This document shows, piece by piece, positions 1 through 9,571 of a stretch of 64,000 nt of DNA. The DNA comes from CAVLCC01 sp963661535. GTDB taxonomy: Bacteria > Actinomycetota > Coriobacteriia > Coriobacteriales > CADBOM01. The DNA lies in contig CAVLCC010000001.1 of NCBI GenBank assembly GCA_963661535.1, positions 10,534 to 74,533 on the forward strand, written 5' to 3'. The notes beneath the pieces are model-generated. The model searched no databases and was not told the origin of the DNA. It worked only from the letters and a program-made list of their open reading frames with translations. The number at the start of each line of letters is the position of its first letter. Within the stretch, counting starts at the first letter, position 1. The position numbers were made by a program, and so were the translations under genes.

Positions 1-1301
1 AAGCCCACTAATCTCGCTCGAATTACCTGTTACAAACTTCAACGCTGTGGGATTTGAGCTTGAGAGAGTTTTAAGCGCTGTTTGCATAGCTGTCTTATCA
101 ATCGTATAGCTTGTTGGAAACACGCTGTAGGTGCGGGTGGCGTTGAGGTTGTTGTGGTAGCTCGCTTGGTCGGCGGGGGTGTAGTCGGTGCCCGTTACCG
201 TGTCGTACCATTTGCCATCGGCACCGGTGATGTAAGTAGTGCTAGGTTCTGGCAGATAACCATCAGTGCCCTTAAACTCAAAGTTTTCGCCCAGCGTAAT
301 TTCTTGTAGCATGTTGCAAGCATAAAACATGTTAGACATAGATGTTACTAAGCTCATATTAAAACTCGACAAATCAAGCGATTTAAGCTTTTCACATTGA
401 GAAAACATAACATTAGTCTGTGTAACTTTTTCTGTATTAAACGTATTCAAACCAGTAATTGATTCTAAGTTTAAACATCTTTGGAACATCCATCGCATAT
501 CGGTTACATTGCTTGTGTCAAATTTGGATACATCTAGTGTCGTAAGACTGCTCATGTAGTAAAACATATCACTCATATTTGTTACTTTTGACGTATCAAA
601 CTTAGACACATCTATAGATGTTACTCCTTGACATAAATAGAACATTCGACTCATATTTTCTGTTTTTGATGTATCTAAATTTCCCAAATCTAACTCTGTA
701 ATAGTATCGTACTTATTAGTAGTTTCATCAAAACCCATATTTACAAGATTGAAAAAGCTAGATGCATCCACCGGTGTATGCATTACATAACTGTTGTTAG
801 CGGCAGTAGCAGCGACTCCGGTTGAGTCACTTGTAGCAGGTGAGTTCATGGGAGCAATATATAACGTAGTTCCGTCTTGAAAGACACCAATCATCGAGGA
901 GTTGTCTTGCTGAATACCCGCAGTATCGGCACCAACAACAGTCGTGGTGGCTAGGTTCGTGAGCCCCTCAGGCACACTTGCGCCAGTTACAAACTTTACA
1001 GCCGTAGGCTTGGTAGACAAGCTCTTTATTACAGTTTGCATCTTGGTTTTGTTGATTGTGTAATCTGAAATAGTAACCTTAAGCTCAGTTGTAACGCTTA
1101 GGTCTTGAGCATACTTGCCCCATACAGCTCCGGCAAATATGGCAATTATGGCAATAATGCAAATTGCAAACGCAAACCCACGTAATAAATTGGCATTAGG
1201 ACTCTTTGCAGTGCGTGTTACGCCGGATTCGCCAAGTCCATTTACCCCCCCCTATTGTCAGACCCGTTAAGCTCGTTTTGTGATTTTGAAATGGTAATCA
1301 T
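1..1301 (-). CDS. BspA-like leucine-rich-repeat surface protein, C-terminus off window, frameshifted at a G8 tract
   Basis: Reading the minus strand from ATG at 1301 (AAGGG upstream) gives 19 codons and then TAA, because a run of eight G shifts the frame. One extra G would join this start to one continuous frame running off the left edge. That frame encodes a short polar head, a membrane segment (about 20 residues, FAFAICIIAIIAIFAGAVW), and then about five DUF285/BspA repeats of the form DTSKVTNMSDMF, followed by a linker toward a second repeat or fold (YTIDKTAMQTALK occurs twice in related form). BspA-like proteins are anchored or secreted adhesins. No in-frame ATG exists upstream of the membrane segment in the repeat frame, so the gene as read should be OFF. 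It is either phase-variable or an assembly indel. Confidence 0.72.
1245..1252. repeat. Homopolymer C8 (G8 on the coding strand), candidate slipped-strand switch
   Basis: Eight consecutive C on the plus strand lie about 17 codons inside the BspA-like gene. With 8 G the frame hits TAA at once. With 9 G it continues through the membrane segment and the repeats. With 7 G it meets a stop 13 codons later. The position early in a surface-protein gene is the classic layout for phase variation by slipped-strand mispairing. Confidence 0.7.
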
Positions 1302-1506
1302 AATATCCCTTTTTTAATATATCTAAAACTGACACTAAGTTTGCTAGTACTAAGTTTGTTAGTGTGTTCTTCTACGTTTACTGCAACGTTGTTTCACACA
1401 TCTTGTTATTATATCAGATGTTTCCGAAGTAGTCTTTAACGTAAAAGAGCAGTTGCTACTTTAAAAAAACTTTTTTTATAAACCTAGTTTGTGCAATAGA
1501 TAAACA

Positions 1507-1543
1507 AACAAAAAAGTGGAGCACAAATACACTTGCGCTCCAC
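1507..1543 (-). terminator. Intrinsic terminator of the propeller/Ig surface protein gene
   Basis: On the minus strand GTGGAGC pairs with GCTCCAC (7 bp, short loop) and is followed by TTTTTT. It sits about 60 bases beyond the stop at 1605. The rest of 1302-1506 is AT-rich and holds no gene I can support; it should carry the promoter of the BspA-like gene. Confidence 0.85.
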
Positions 1544-1604
1544 CCAAAAAACACGAGAAGTTGCCCCTACCCTACATCTTGCCTACAGATGCAAGAATGC
1601 AAAA

Positions 1605-4600
1605 TTACTGCACATTGCTTACAATCCAACTTTCTATTTGACTGCTAACTGCACCTGTTCCACCCAAAATCCAAGCATGATATATCTTAGATGAATTGTT
1701 GCCTGCTACATTTTGTATTGATTGTTGCGAGTCAGATGAATCGTTTACCAAAAAAACAGGGGAAAGTTCACTAGATGCCAAATCTACACCAACAAGTGCA
1801 TCGGGATAGTTTTGCGCACTAGCAAAACAAATTCCATCTAAGGTAAGCGGCTCACTTGGCATAAATGCTTTTGTTGTGTCCAATCCACACGACCACAAAG
1901 TCACAGCTTCAGAGGTTTGAATTCTAGTCGCCCCTGCTAAAAGCACATAGCTCATTGAGCTGCCCAAATCGCTGCGCAGCTGATTGTAGTCTACGCCAGC
2001 ATCTCCTCCAACTACAACAACATTGCTAAATCCACCGGCTTTGATAGCTTCAATTTGTTCTGAGTTTAAAACTCCTCCACTAGTTCCAAAAATTGGAGCA
2101 TAATTTGCAGCGCAATACGAACCAATAGACAGTGCATCGGCAAAGTTAAACGCATTTGTTACTACACAAGTAGAGCTCCAACTACCAAGTCCAGCTTCAT
2201 AGATTTTCATTCCTGTTTGGATACGGGTCTCGCCACATATTCTCGAAACCTCTGCAACGCCTGAAATGTTGCGCACCTGAGATAGAACATTGTCGCCAAC
2301 AACTGCATTTCCACCTATCACATATACCTTGGTATTTCCATTGGCTAGTCTTTCAATTTGACGAGCCGTTTGATCTAAGAGGTTCGAGGAATCTGTAGTG
2401 ATAATAGGTGCATCATAAACGCCAACAAGAGCGGATGCACAAAGAGCATCTGCATAGCCATTTGCTGTTGCTAATAAAATTGTGTCACATGTGTGGTCTT
2501 GCTCGTATGCTGTTTGCACTATCTTATCCATCGTATCGTAGCGGGTGGAGCCGCCTAGGCGCGCAATCTCTTTTTTATCTACTTTTATAGAGAGGCTTAA
2601 AGTCTGCGTGGCTGAATCACCGCTAGCAGCACTTTGAACCTTAATATCGAATGAGAAGTCTCCATATTCTTGTGGAGTTCCAGATAATACCCCTGTGGTG
2701 GAGTTGAGCAAAAGTCCTGATGGAAGTGAGCCTTTTGCAACCGACCACTCAAAATCGTTTGGATATCCAACTGCACTTAGCGTGGTCGAATAAGTGGAGC
2801 CATATTTAGCATCTGGTAAAGACTTTGTTGTAATTTCTAGGTCTTCGCAGACCTTTAGCTCTAACTTCTTGCTGGCTGTTCCCACAGAGTTTGAAACGCT
2901 AAACTCTAGCTCGTATATTCCGCCTGTTCCCGCTGCTGGTGTGCCAGACAAAACTCCGTTAGACGCATCAAAGGCTAAACCTTGAGGTAGTGTGCCCACA
3001 ACAGTCCAAGCAAAGCTAGCAGGAGCACCACTAGCTTGAAGCGTCGCACTATAAGCACTATTGGTCAATCCATCTGGTAGCTCAGAAGTAACTATTGTGG
3101 GAGCCTCCGTATATTCATTTATCTTAATGCTAACTTTGCCATTGGAGCTTGTTCCCGCAGCATTTATTGCATTTACATAAAACTCGTAGGTTCCTGCTTT
3201 CTCAGGAGTTCCAGATATTAAGCCGCTAGATACGTCTAGTGAAAGCCCTGCTGGAAGTGTTGAGCCTAAAGCAAGCGTCCACGATGTAACACCAGCCGGA
3301 TAGCCCGCAGACGAAGCCTCCAACTTAGCACTATAAAATGTGCGCTCAGTTGCCTCAGGCAAGGTTTGTGCCACCAAAGATGGCAGTTCGTTTATTATAA
3401 GCGCAAGAGCCTTTGTGGACTTACCCTTAGAATTAGTGAGACTAAACTCAAGCTCATACTCCCCGCCTGTTCCCGCTGCTGGTGTGCCAGATAAAACGCC
3501 GCTAGATGCGTCAAAAGACAAGCCTTGTGGCAACGCTCCATCTATTGTCCAAGCATACTCGCCAGTTAAACCTGTGGCACTAAGCGTTGCAGAATATGTC
3601 TGTTGCGCCAACCCAGTTGGAAGAGCCGCTGTGGTTATAACAGGCGCTTCTGTATATTCTACAATTGTTAGTTGGACGCTTCCTCTAGAGCTTGTTCCTG
3701 CCGCATTGGTGGCATAAACATAAAACTCGTAGGTTCCTGCTTTCTCAGGAGTTCCAGATATCACGCCGCTAGAAGCATCTAATGAAAGCCCTGCCGGAAG
3801 TGTTGAGCCTAAAGCAAGCGTCCACGATGTAACACCAGCTGGATAGCCCGCAGACGTTGCCTCCAACTTAGCACTATAAGATGTGCGTTCCATTCCAGAT
3901 TCCAAAGTTTGCTCTGTAAGAGTCGGAACCTCATTTATCGTTAAGAAAAACTTTTTGCTGGCCGTTCCCACAGAGTTTGTCACACTAAACTCTAGCTCAT
4001 ACATTCCGCCTGAACCCGTTGCTGGCGTACCAGACAAAACGCCGCTAGAAGCATCAAAAGACAAACCCTTTGGCAGCGTGCCAACAACAGTCCAAGCAAA
4101 GCTAGCGGGCACACCACTAGCTTGAAGCGCAACATTATAGGAACTATTAGCCAAGCCATCTGGGAGCTCAGAAGTGATTATTGCTGGAGCCTCCATGTAT
4201 TCATTTATCTTTATACTAACTTTGCCCTTAGAGCTTATTCCTGCTGCGTTGGTTGCATTAACATAAAACACGTAGCTCCCTGCCTCCTCGGGTGTTCCAG
4301 ATATAACGCCACTAGATGCGTCTAGCGAAAGACCCGCCGGAAGCGTTGAGTCAGAAGAGAGCGTCCACGATGTAATCTCGGCAGGATAGCCCGCAGATGA
4401 AGCCTCCAACTTAGCACTATAAGATGTGCGCTCAGTTGCTTCAGGCAAGGTTTGTGCCACCAAAGACGGCAATTCGTTTATTGTAAGCGTGAGAGTCTTT
4501 GTGCCTGTTCCTTTAGAATTTGTAACACTAAACTTGAGCTCGTATTCTCCGCCTGTTCCCGTTGCAGGCGTACCAGATATAACACCGCTAGAAGCGTCAA

Positions 4601-7600
4601 AAGTCAAACCTTTAGGAAGCGTGCCTTGCATTGACCAGGTGCACTGCTCAGATAAACCCGTAGCAGCAAGCGTTGCAGAGTATGGCGTCGAAAATGCCCA
4701 TGTTGCCGCCAGACCATCTGGAAGCGACTCTGTAGTAATTTGAGGAATAATTTCGTCTTCAACGGTCAGGGTTAACGTATCGCTAGGGCACTTGAAGTTA
4801 TAGTCGGGAGCCGTTCCAACTTGCCCCTCGGTTGTAGAATTTTGATACATAGTATATGGGAACTTAACTTCTAGAGTCTGCGTTCCAGTAATTTCAAAAG
4901 CCTCGGTTTGATATGTAACATAATTTGTTATGTCTCTCGTTTTGCCATTGCTATAAGTAGCTGTTACTTTCATTCCTGTAGGGTCAAAAGTTTCGCCTAT
5001 AGAATATGTTGTTCTATCTGGAGGTGTGGTTATCTCGACCTTTTCAATCGTAGGTCCTATAGCCATCATATATGTGGAGTCATTTTTGATATAAATATTG
5101 CCATACTGGTCTGCAATGGGACTACATATGCAATATTCTTGCTGTTTTTGGGCAGGGCAAAACAAAACATCAGCCACATTATATTTGGTACCCGAGCTGT
5201 CAGTTGCTGAGGTCTCTACAGTGTTTGTAATGGCAGATTTTTGTCCAGGCTTGTCTTTAAAATAACGAATTTTTCCAGGTGTCATATTATCTATAAAGTA
5301 GAGATAAGCATACCCTTCATCATCCACATATGCCGTAGTAGCAACCGCGGTTGATTGTGGACGACCCCCCATGGGAACTTTGTAGGCAATTGTATTGGTA
5401 GCCAAATCTATTACGTCAACACAATGACCGCTTTCTGCCCCGCTGTAGCTTCCTGCATCGGCACCCACATAAGCGCGTCCATTCCAAATAACGGGAGTTG
5501 CAGTGCTCGACACCGCCCCGCTTGTATTATTATTTTCGAGACGCAAGCATGTGAGCGTGCTCTTATCAAATGTGCCATCTGGCTTAAGTGTTACCGAGCA
5601 AAAATATCCACCTCGACCGACCCAATACATCTTTTGAGAAGTTGGCTCGTATACAGGCGTGCTTCTTATGTTTCCAATCTTTACTCCACCAGGATACTCG
5701 CTAATAGTATCCAAAATCTTGCCGGTCTTAGAATCAAACGAATACAAAGTTCCGCTAGCATCTTTTTCGTTATCTATCTCTAGCAATGCCGTTGAGGTGT
5801 CGTAGTCTGATCCAGAAATCACAAAGTCTTCAGTGGCATACGAGCCTGCCCAATAAAAACCGCCGCTATGTGGATACTCCCACAGAGCCACTTTCTCCTC
5901 TTTAGTTTGAGTAAGATCCTCATCGGTTATTGTGAGGCAAACTAGGTCTCCAACAGACGACTTGCCCTCATGCGGAGCGTTCCAAAAACCAGTATAGATT
6001 TTGCCATCTGCATACGAGATGGGACAGTTAGGCTGACCACCATGCGCATTGTGATACACCCACAAAGACTCTAGCGTCTCGGCATTAAATGCCTGAACCC
6101 TACCATCTGATAAAGCAATAAATATCATGCCTTGAGCATAAGTCATAGGGGTAATAGCCCAGCTAGATATGCCAACCATAGTTGCTTGGGCAACCACCTC
6201 ACCCGTTACGGTATCCATCTTATAAATCTGATCCCCCGCATAGGTATATAAATATCCATCAACCAAAATAGGACACCCTGGAGAGTTGCTGCCATCATGT
6301 TCTTCACCTGGCTTGGCAAACTCCACTGCCCAGTAAAGCAAAGCATCATCTGCCGAGGTTGGAATTTCAAAGTTTGTGACACTGTTGTTATTAGCATCGG
6401 CTCTAAAGTTAGGCCATTGTGCCACTATGTCGGTATTTATATCTGGATTTGGTGTAGCAGCTTCAAGCTCGACCTTAATGGGCTGCATATCTTTTGTGGC
6501 CTTAAACTTGCCTGTAACTCCCTTATAGCCAAGGCACGCCGCCGTATAAGTGTACGAATAACTGTCTACCAATGTATAAGTGCCATCTGAATTTGGCTCT
6601 ACCCTCTGCCCAGATATATCTTCTATAACACCAACATTTGTATCGCTAGGCGTTTTATCGAACGACGCAGTTACATTTGATAGTTGATTAACATGAATTG
6701 TATAAGTTTTGGCTAACGAGCGCGTATCTTCGTGTTCAATCAGCAGGGTTATGTCTTGTGTATCAAGCTCGGGATCTAACTCAACTGTTTGCGCCACACC
6801 AGAAGTTGAGTAGGTCGACTTTACGCCATCGAGAGTTCCTATGTATCCACCTTGCACAACATCGGTTGACGACAAAGGAGACGTAAATCCATATCCGATA
6901 TTTAAGCTAGTTGTTCCTTTAGGAACACCTACCGTATAATCAACCACATTTGAGTCGAAGTTAGAATTTGGCTTGTCATCATCAGCCGTATCGGTTTGAA
7001 TCATAGTAACGCTCGCGCTATCGCATGTTACATTTAGCTTGGACGCAGACAAATCTTTTTTAGCGGTGAGAGTAAAGGTTTGATAATACTCAGGCTCGGT
7101 AGATGAACTGCCACTGGAGCTTGCAGACGTGGACTCTACAACCTCAAACTCAGCAACATTGCTATATCCACCTTTTCGTATAAACTCAGCAAATGCACCT
7201 TGTCCGCTAAAATATGCAACAGGAGTGCTAAAAGTTCCACTTGTTTTTGATATAGCCGTGCTCTCGTGTGTGTTGCCATCTTTTTGCGATACAAAAGTCC
7301 CCTTTACTGTAATGCCTGTTTGGGTATCTTTGGGAGCAAATTTTACATTGCATATAGTTTCTCTGTCAGAAATTGTTGCAACATAATTATGGCCGTCTTC
7401 AGACGTTGTTGGATATGGGGTCGAGCCTGTTGTATCCTCTTTACTCGATGTAGAAACGCTGCTCACCAACTCACTTGTCTTAGGCGTAGGCACACTAATC
7501 TTAGAACCTGCTTGCGCCTCAAACTCGCACCTTACGTGGTAGAAAGACTTTGTGGTTCCCACATAAGTGTATGTTTGCCCCGCTATCAAGCCATATGACG

Positions 7601-9293
7601 AAGATGTGCTGCCAACCGAGGTAGGCACAACAGCAGAACCTGCTTGATTAAAGACCTCCACACTCACAGAGGCATCATGAGAAAAAGTAACCGCAGACGG
7701 CTCAACTTTTGTAACTTTAAGCGTGTAGGTTTTTGAGGTTCCGTTAGCAAGGGACACAACAACAGGTATATCATATGGAGTGCTGCTTGCGCTTTGCGGA
7801 ATTTCAACATCAACTGTTCCGTCTGTTGAGACAGCCTGTCCTGCCACAGTGTATGAATAATCTCCCCCCGCAACAAAACCGGTTGGCTTAATTTTTAACG
7901 AAGAGCTCGTTGTGACTATCTCGTAGCTGGACTCAAATGTCTTAAACTCTGCAATGTGCTCTTGGCTATCTCCTATCACAGACAACGAACCAAGCGTAGG
8001 ACAACGCACAATATCCACATTGCATGTTTGGAACTGATAAGTGTTGCCCCCTAGGTCGTGTCTAATATCAAACGCGGCACTATTGCCATCTAGGTTTTGC
8101 CCAACAAGATATTGAGGAACAGACGAAGAACTCTCAAAGTTCATTTGCAAACTATAGTCTCTTTTGTTTTGTCCCTTATACACGGCATACATTTTGTATT
8201 GCTTGTTGTAGTTGGCAATGCTTTTTATGTCGTTACCAGCAACTGCATATACATACAGGTCTGTTAGACTTTTGGTTGCATCAGGAACAGCAAATGTGAT
8301 CGATCTGTCTGTTGCACTTCCCGAAATAATTTGACAGTTAGACTTATTGTCTTGACCTACCTGCAAATCTATTGAGCCAAACCACTCCCCTTCAGGCAAG
8401 CTGACCTTTACAGGATTTTGAGGGGTCGTGTCATCAACCTCAAACTCGGTGCAGACTACTCCGTTTAGACCTGTTTCGTCTACCACCTTATAAGAATATG
8501 TGCCAGCCACAACTAGGGCAGTGTTGCCCATGGCCTCAGTTTGGTTTCCATATTCATCTGTTAAAACTATGCTTGCTTCAACCGGATCGCCGCCCTTTGA
8601 TACATTAAATGTTACTTCAAACTGTTGTCCGTTAATGTAGTTGTCATAAGCATCTATTGCATCATATAAGTTAGTAGCTAGCGTGTCTGCAGCGCTCGAG
8701 TCTGCAGTAGGAAGACCTTGCTGTGCCGCGCTGCGTGCATTTTGAGCATCGGGATAGTTGTGGAGGCCATTTGAGCCGCTATCGTATCTGGCAATTGCTG
8801 AGAGCAAATTTGCATGACTTTCACTAAGGGTAGAAACGCCAGCGTTATCTGCAATTACTACTGATGTAATCTCAGATGCATCATAGTTATTTAGCATGCC
8901 ATTGCCCATAGAGTGTTCATAAATATAAGATGAGCCTTGAGAATACTCGCCTTTTACTTTTTGCAAAACATGGTTAGTGAACTCCAAGCCTAGGTCTGAA
9001 GCTGCCAGCGCTTCTTCTGCAGTTTCGGACGCTTTATACTCTACAAACGTAGGTTCTATAGAATATGTTTTATCTGCGCCAATCGCAGCAACCATAATGT
9101 AGCCCATAGTCTCTTCATCATCGCGCGATGTGAGCTGCGCATTTGCAGCCGCCGCCATAGAAGCAAAGACCCCTAAAACCATTACTGCCAAGAAGGCTGC
9201 GGCAATTATTATCTGGAACCTCCTTGTTGCTTTGTTGCTATGCGACAACTCAAGCCCCTGAGAGCCATTTTTTATATTATGAAATGTTGACAT
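1605..9293 (-). CDS. Giant wall-anchored protein: cadherin-like domains, PQQ-type propeller, eight Ig-like repeats, three CWB2
   Basis: About 2,560 residues. A positively charged head is followed by a hydrophobic export signal (FQIIIAAAFLAVMVLGVFA). The first ~1,000 residues contain beta-rich modules, including cadherin-like beta-sandwich segments ending in TLKVTKVE and TIHVNQLS. Residues ~960-1440 form a PQQ-like beta-propeller (WPNFR, VDGYLYTYAG, GDLVCLTI). A Big_3-type module (TYSIGETFDPTGMKV) follows. Residues ~1520-2240 are eight He_PIG Ig-like units with the signature LPxGLxxDxSSGVxSGTP. Residues ~2240-2565 are three CWB2 repeats, which in clostridial proteins bind wall polysaccharide non-covalently. 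I chose ATG 9293; GTG 9302 is in frame three codons upstream and cannot be excluded. It is a cell-surface protein of unknown ligand. It lies downstream of the other giant gene on the same strand, behind a possible terminator. Confidence 0.9.
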   Translation of the reverse strand: MSTFHNIKNGSQGLELSHSNKATRRFQIIIAAAFLAVMVLGVFASMAAAANAQLTSRDDEETMGYIMVAAIGADKTYSIEPTFVEYKASETAEEALAASDLGLEFTNHVLQKVKGEYSQGSSYIYEHSMGNGMLNNYDASEITSVVIADNAGVSTLSESHANLLSAIARYDSGSNGLHNYPDAQNARSAAQQGLPTADSSAADTLATNLYDAIDAYDNYINGQQFEVTFNVSKGGDPVEASIVLTDEYGNQTEAMGNTALVVAGTYSYKVVDETGLNGVVCTEFEVDDTTPQNPVKVSLPEGEWFGSIDLQVGQDNKSNCQIISGSATDRSITFAVPDATKSLTDLYVYAVAGNDIKSIANYNKQYKMYAVYKGQNKRDYSLQMNFESSSSVPQYLVGQNLDGNSAAFDIRHDLGGNTYQFQTCNVDIVRCPTLGSLSVIGDSQEHIAEFKTFESSYEIVTTSSSLKIKPTGFVAGGDYSYTVAGQAVSTDGTVDVEIPQSASSTPYDIPVVVSLANGTSKTYTLKVTKVEPSAVTFSHDASVSVEVFNQAGSAVVPTSVGSTSSSYGLIAGQTYTYVGTTKSFYHVRCEFEAQAGSKISVPTPKTSELVSSVSTSSKEDTTGSTPYPTTSEDGHNYVATISDRETICNVKFAPKDTQTGITVKGTFVSQKDGNTHESTAISKTSGTFSTPVAYFSGQGAFAEFIRKGGYSNVAEFEVVESTSASSSGSSSTEPEYYQTFTLTAKKDLSASKLNVTCDSASVTMIQTDTADDDKPNSNFDSNVVDYTVGVPKGTTSLNIGYGFTSPLSSTDVVQGGYIGTLDGVKSTYSTSGVAQTVELDPELDTQDITLLIEHEDTRSLAKTYTIHVNQLSNVTASFDKTPSDTNVGVIEDISGQRVEPNSDGTYTLVDSYSYTYTAACLGYKGVTGKFKATKDMQPIKVELEAATPNPDINTDIVAQWPNFRADANNNSVTNFEIPTSADDALLYWAVEFAKPGEEHDGSNSPGCPILVDGYLYTYAGDQIYKMDTVTGEVVAQATMVGISSWAITPMTYAQGMIFIALSDGRVQAFNAETLESLWVYHNAHGGQPNCPISYADGKIYTGFWNAPHEGKSSVGDLVCLTITDEDLTQTKEEKVALWEYPHSGGFYWAGSYATEDFVISGSDYDTSTALLEIDNEKDASGTLYSFDSKTGKILDTISEYPGGVKIGNIRSTPVYEPTSQKMYWVGRGGYFCSVTLKPDGTFDKSTLTCLRLENNNTSGAVSSTATPVIWNGRAYVGADAGSYSGAESGHCVDVIDLATNTIAYKVPMGGRPQSTAVATTAYVDDEGYAYLYFIDNMTPGKIRYFKDKPGQKSAITNTVETSATDSSGTKYNVADVLFCPAQKQQEYCICSPIADQYGNIYIKNDSTYMMAIGPTIEKVEITTPPDRTTYSIGETFDPTGMKVTATYSNGKTRDITNYVTYQTEAFEITGTQTLEVKFPYTMYQNSTTEGQVGTAPDYNFKCPSDTLTLTVEDEIIPQITTESLPDGLAATWAFSTPYSATLAATGLSEQCTWSMQGTLPKGLTFDASSGVISGTPATGTGGEYELKFSVTNSKGTGTKTLTLTINELPSLVAQTLPEATERTSYSAKLEASSAGYPAEITSWTLSSDSTLPAGLSLDASSGVISGTPEEAGSYVFYVNATNAAGISSKGKVSIKINEYMEAPAIITSELPDGLANSSYNVALQASGVPASFAWTVVGTLPKGLSFDASSGVLSGTPATGSGGMYELEFSVTNSVGTASKKFFLTINEVPTLTEQTLESGMERTSYSAKLEATSAGYPAGVTSWTLALGSTLPAGLSLDASSGVISGTPEKAGTYEFYVYATNAAGTSSRGSVQLTIVEYTEAPVITTAALPTGLAQQTYSATLSATGLTGEYAWTIDGALPQGLSFDASSGVLSGTPAAGTGGEYELEFSLTNSKGKSTKALALIINELPSLVAQTLPEATERTFYSAKLEASSAGYPAGVTSWTLALGSTLPAGLSLDVSSGLISGTPEKAGTYEFYVNAINAAGTSSNGKVSIKINEYTEAPTIVTSELPDGLTNSAYSATLQASGAPASFAWTVVGTLPQGLAFDASNGVLSGTPAAGTGGIYELEFSVSNSVGTASKKLELKVCEDLEITTKSLPDAKYGSTYSTTLSAVGYPNDFEWSVAKGSLPSGLLLNSTTGVLSGTPQEYGDFSFDIKVQSAASGDSATQTLSLSIKVDKKEIARLGGSTRYDTMDKIVQTAYEQDHTCDTILLATANGYADALCASALVGVYDAPIITTDSSNLLDQTARQIERLANGNTKVYVIGGNAVVGDNVLSQVRNISGVAEVSRICGETRIQTGMKIYEAGLGSWSSTCVVTNAFNFADALSIGSYCAANYAPIFGTSGGVLNSEQIEAIKAGGFSNVVVVGGDAGVDYNQLRSDLGSSMSYVLLAGATRIQTSEAVTLWSCGLDTTKAFMPSEPLTLDGICFASAQNYPDALVGVDLASSELSPVFLVNDSSDSQQSIQNVAGNNSSKIYHAWILGGTGAVSSQIESWIVSNVQ
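2640..4740 (-). repeat. Tandem Ig-like (He_PIG) coding repeats in an alternating A-B pattern
   Basis: Eight units of roughly 250-280 bp encode Ig-like domains. Two sequence types alternate: one with GTLPKGLSFDASSGVLSGTP, the other with STLPAGLSLDASSGVISGTP, giving an A-B super-repeat of about 540 bp. Stretches of near-identical DNA recur between units, so copy number could change by recombination. Confidence 0.8.
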
Positions 9294-9432
9294 AAACCCC
9301 ACAAACCTTTCATAAAAAATAATTTCAAAAATAAATCGCTAAGTAATTGTTGGTTGCGCCCGTTTTTTGCCTCGTTTAAAACACACAAATCTATTAAATT
9401 TGTATGACCAATTTCAAACGAAGTAGAAAACG

Positions 9433-9471
9433 GGCATGGCAGCAGCTCTATCTATAAGCCACCACCATGCC
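9433..9471 (-). terminator. Hairpin downstream of the 3,995-aa gene, possible weak terminator
   Basis: On the minus strand GGCATGG pairs with CCATGCC around a 25-base loop and is followed by CGTTTTCT, a poor U tract. It lies between the two giant genes in a 278-bp spacer. It may terminate, attenuate, or only stabilise the mRNA end. Confidence 0.4.
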
Positions 9472-9571
9472 AATTTGTTTGCAACTTTTAAACCTGCAAT
9501 TTGCAACGCATCTGATACTAAGATTTCGCGCGTCTCTTATAACAAATGCATTTGCACATCACAATCCTTGT

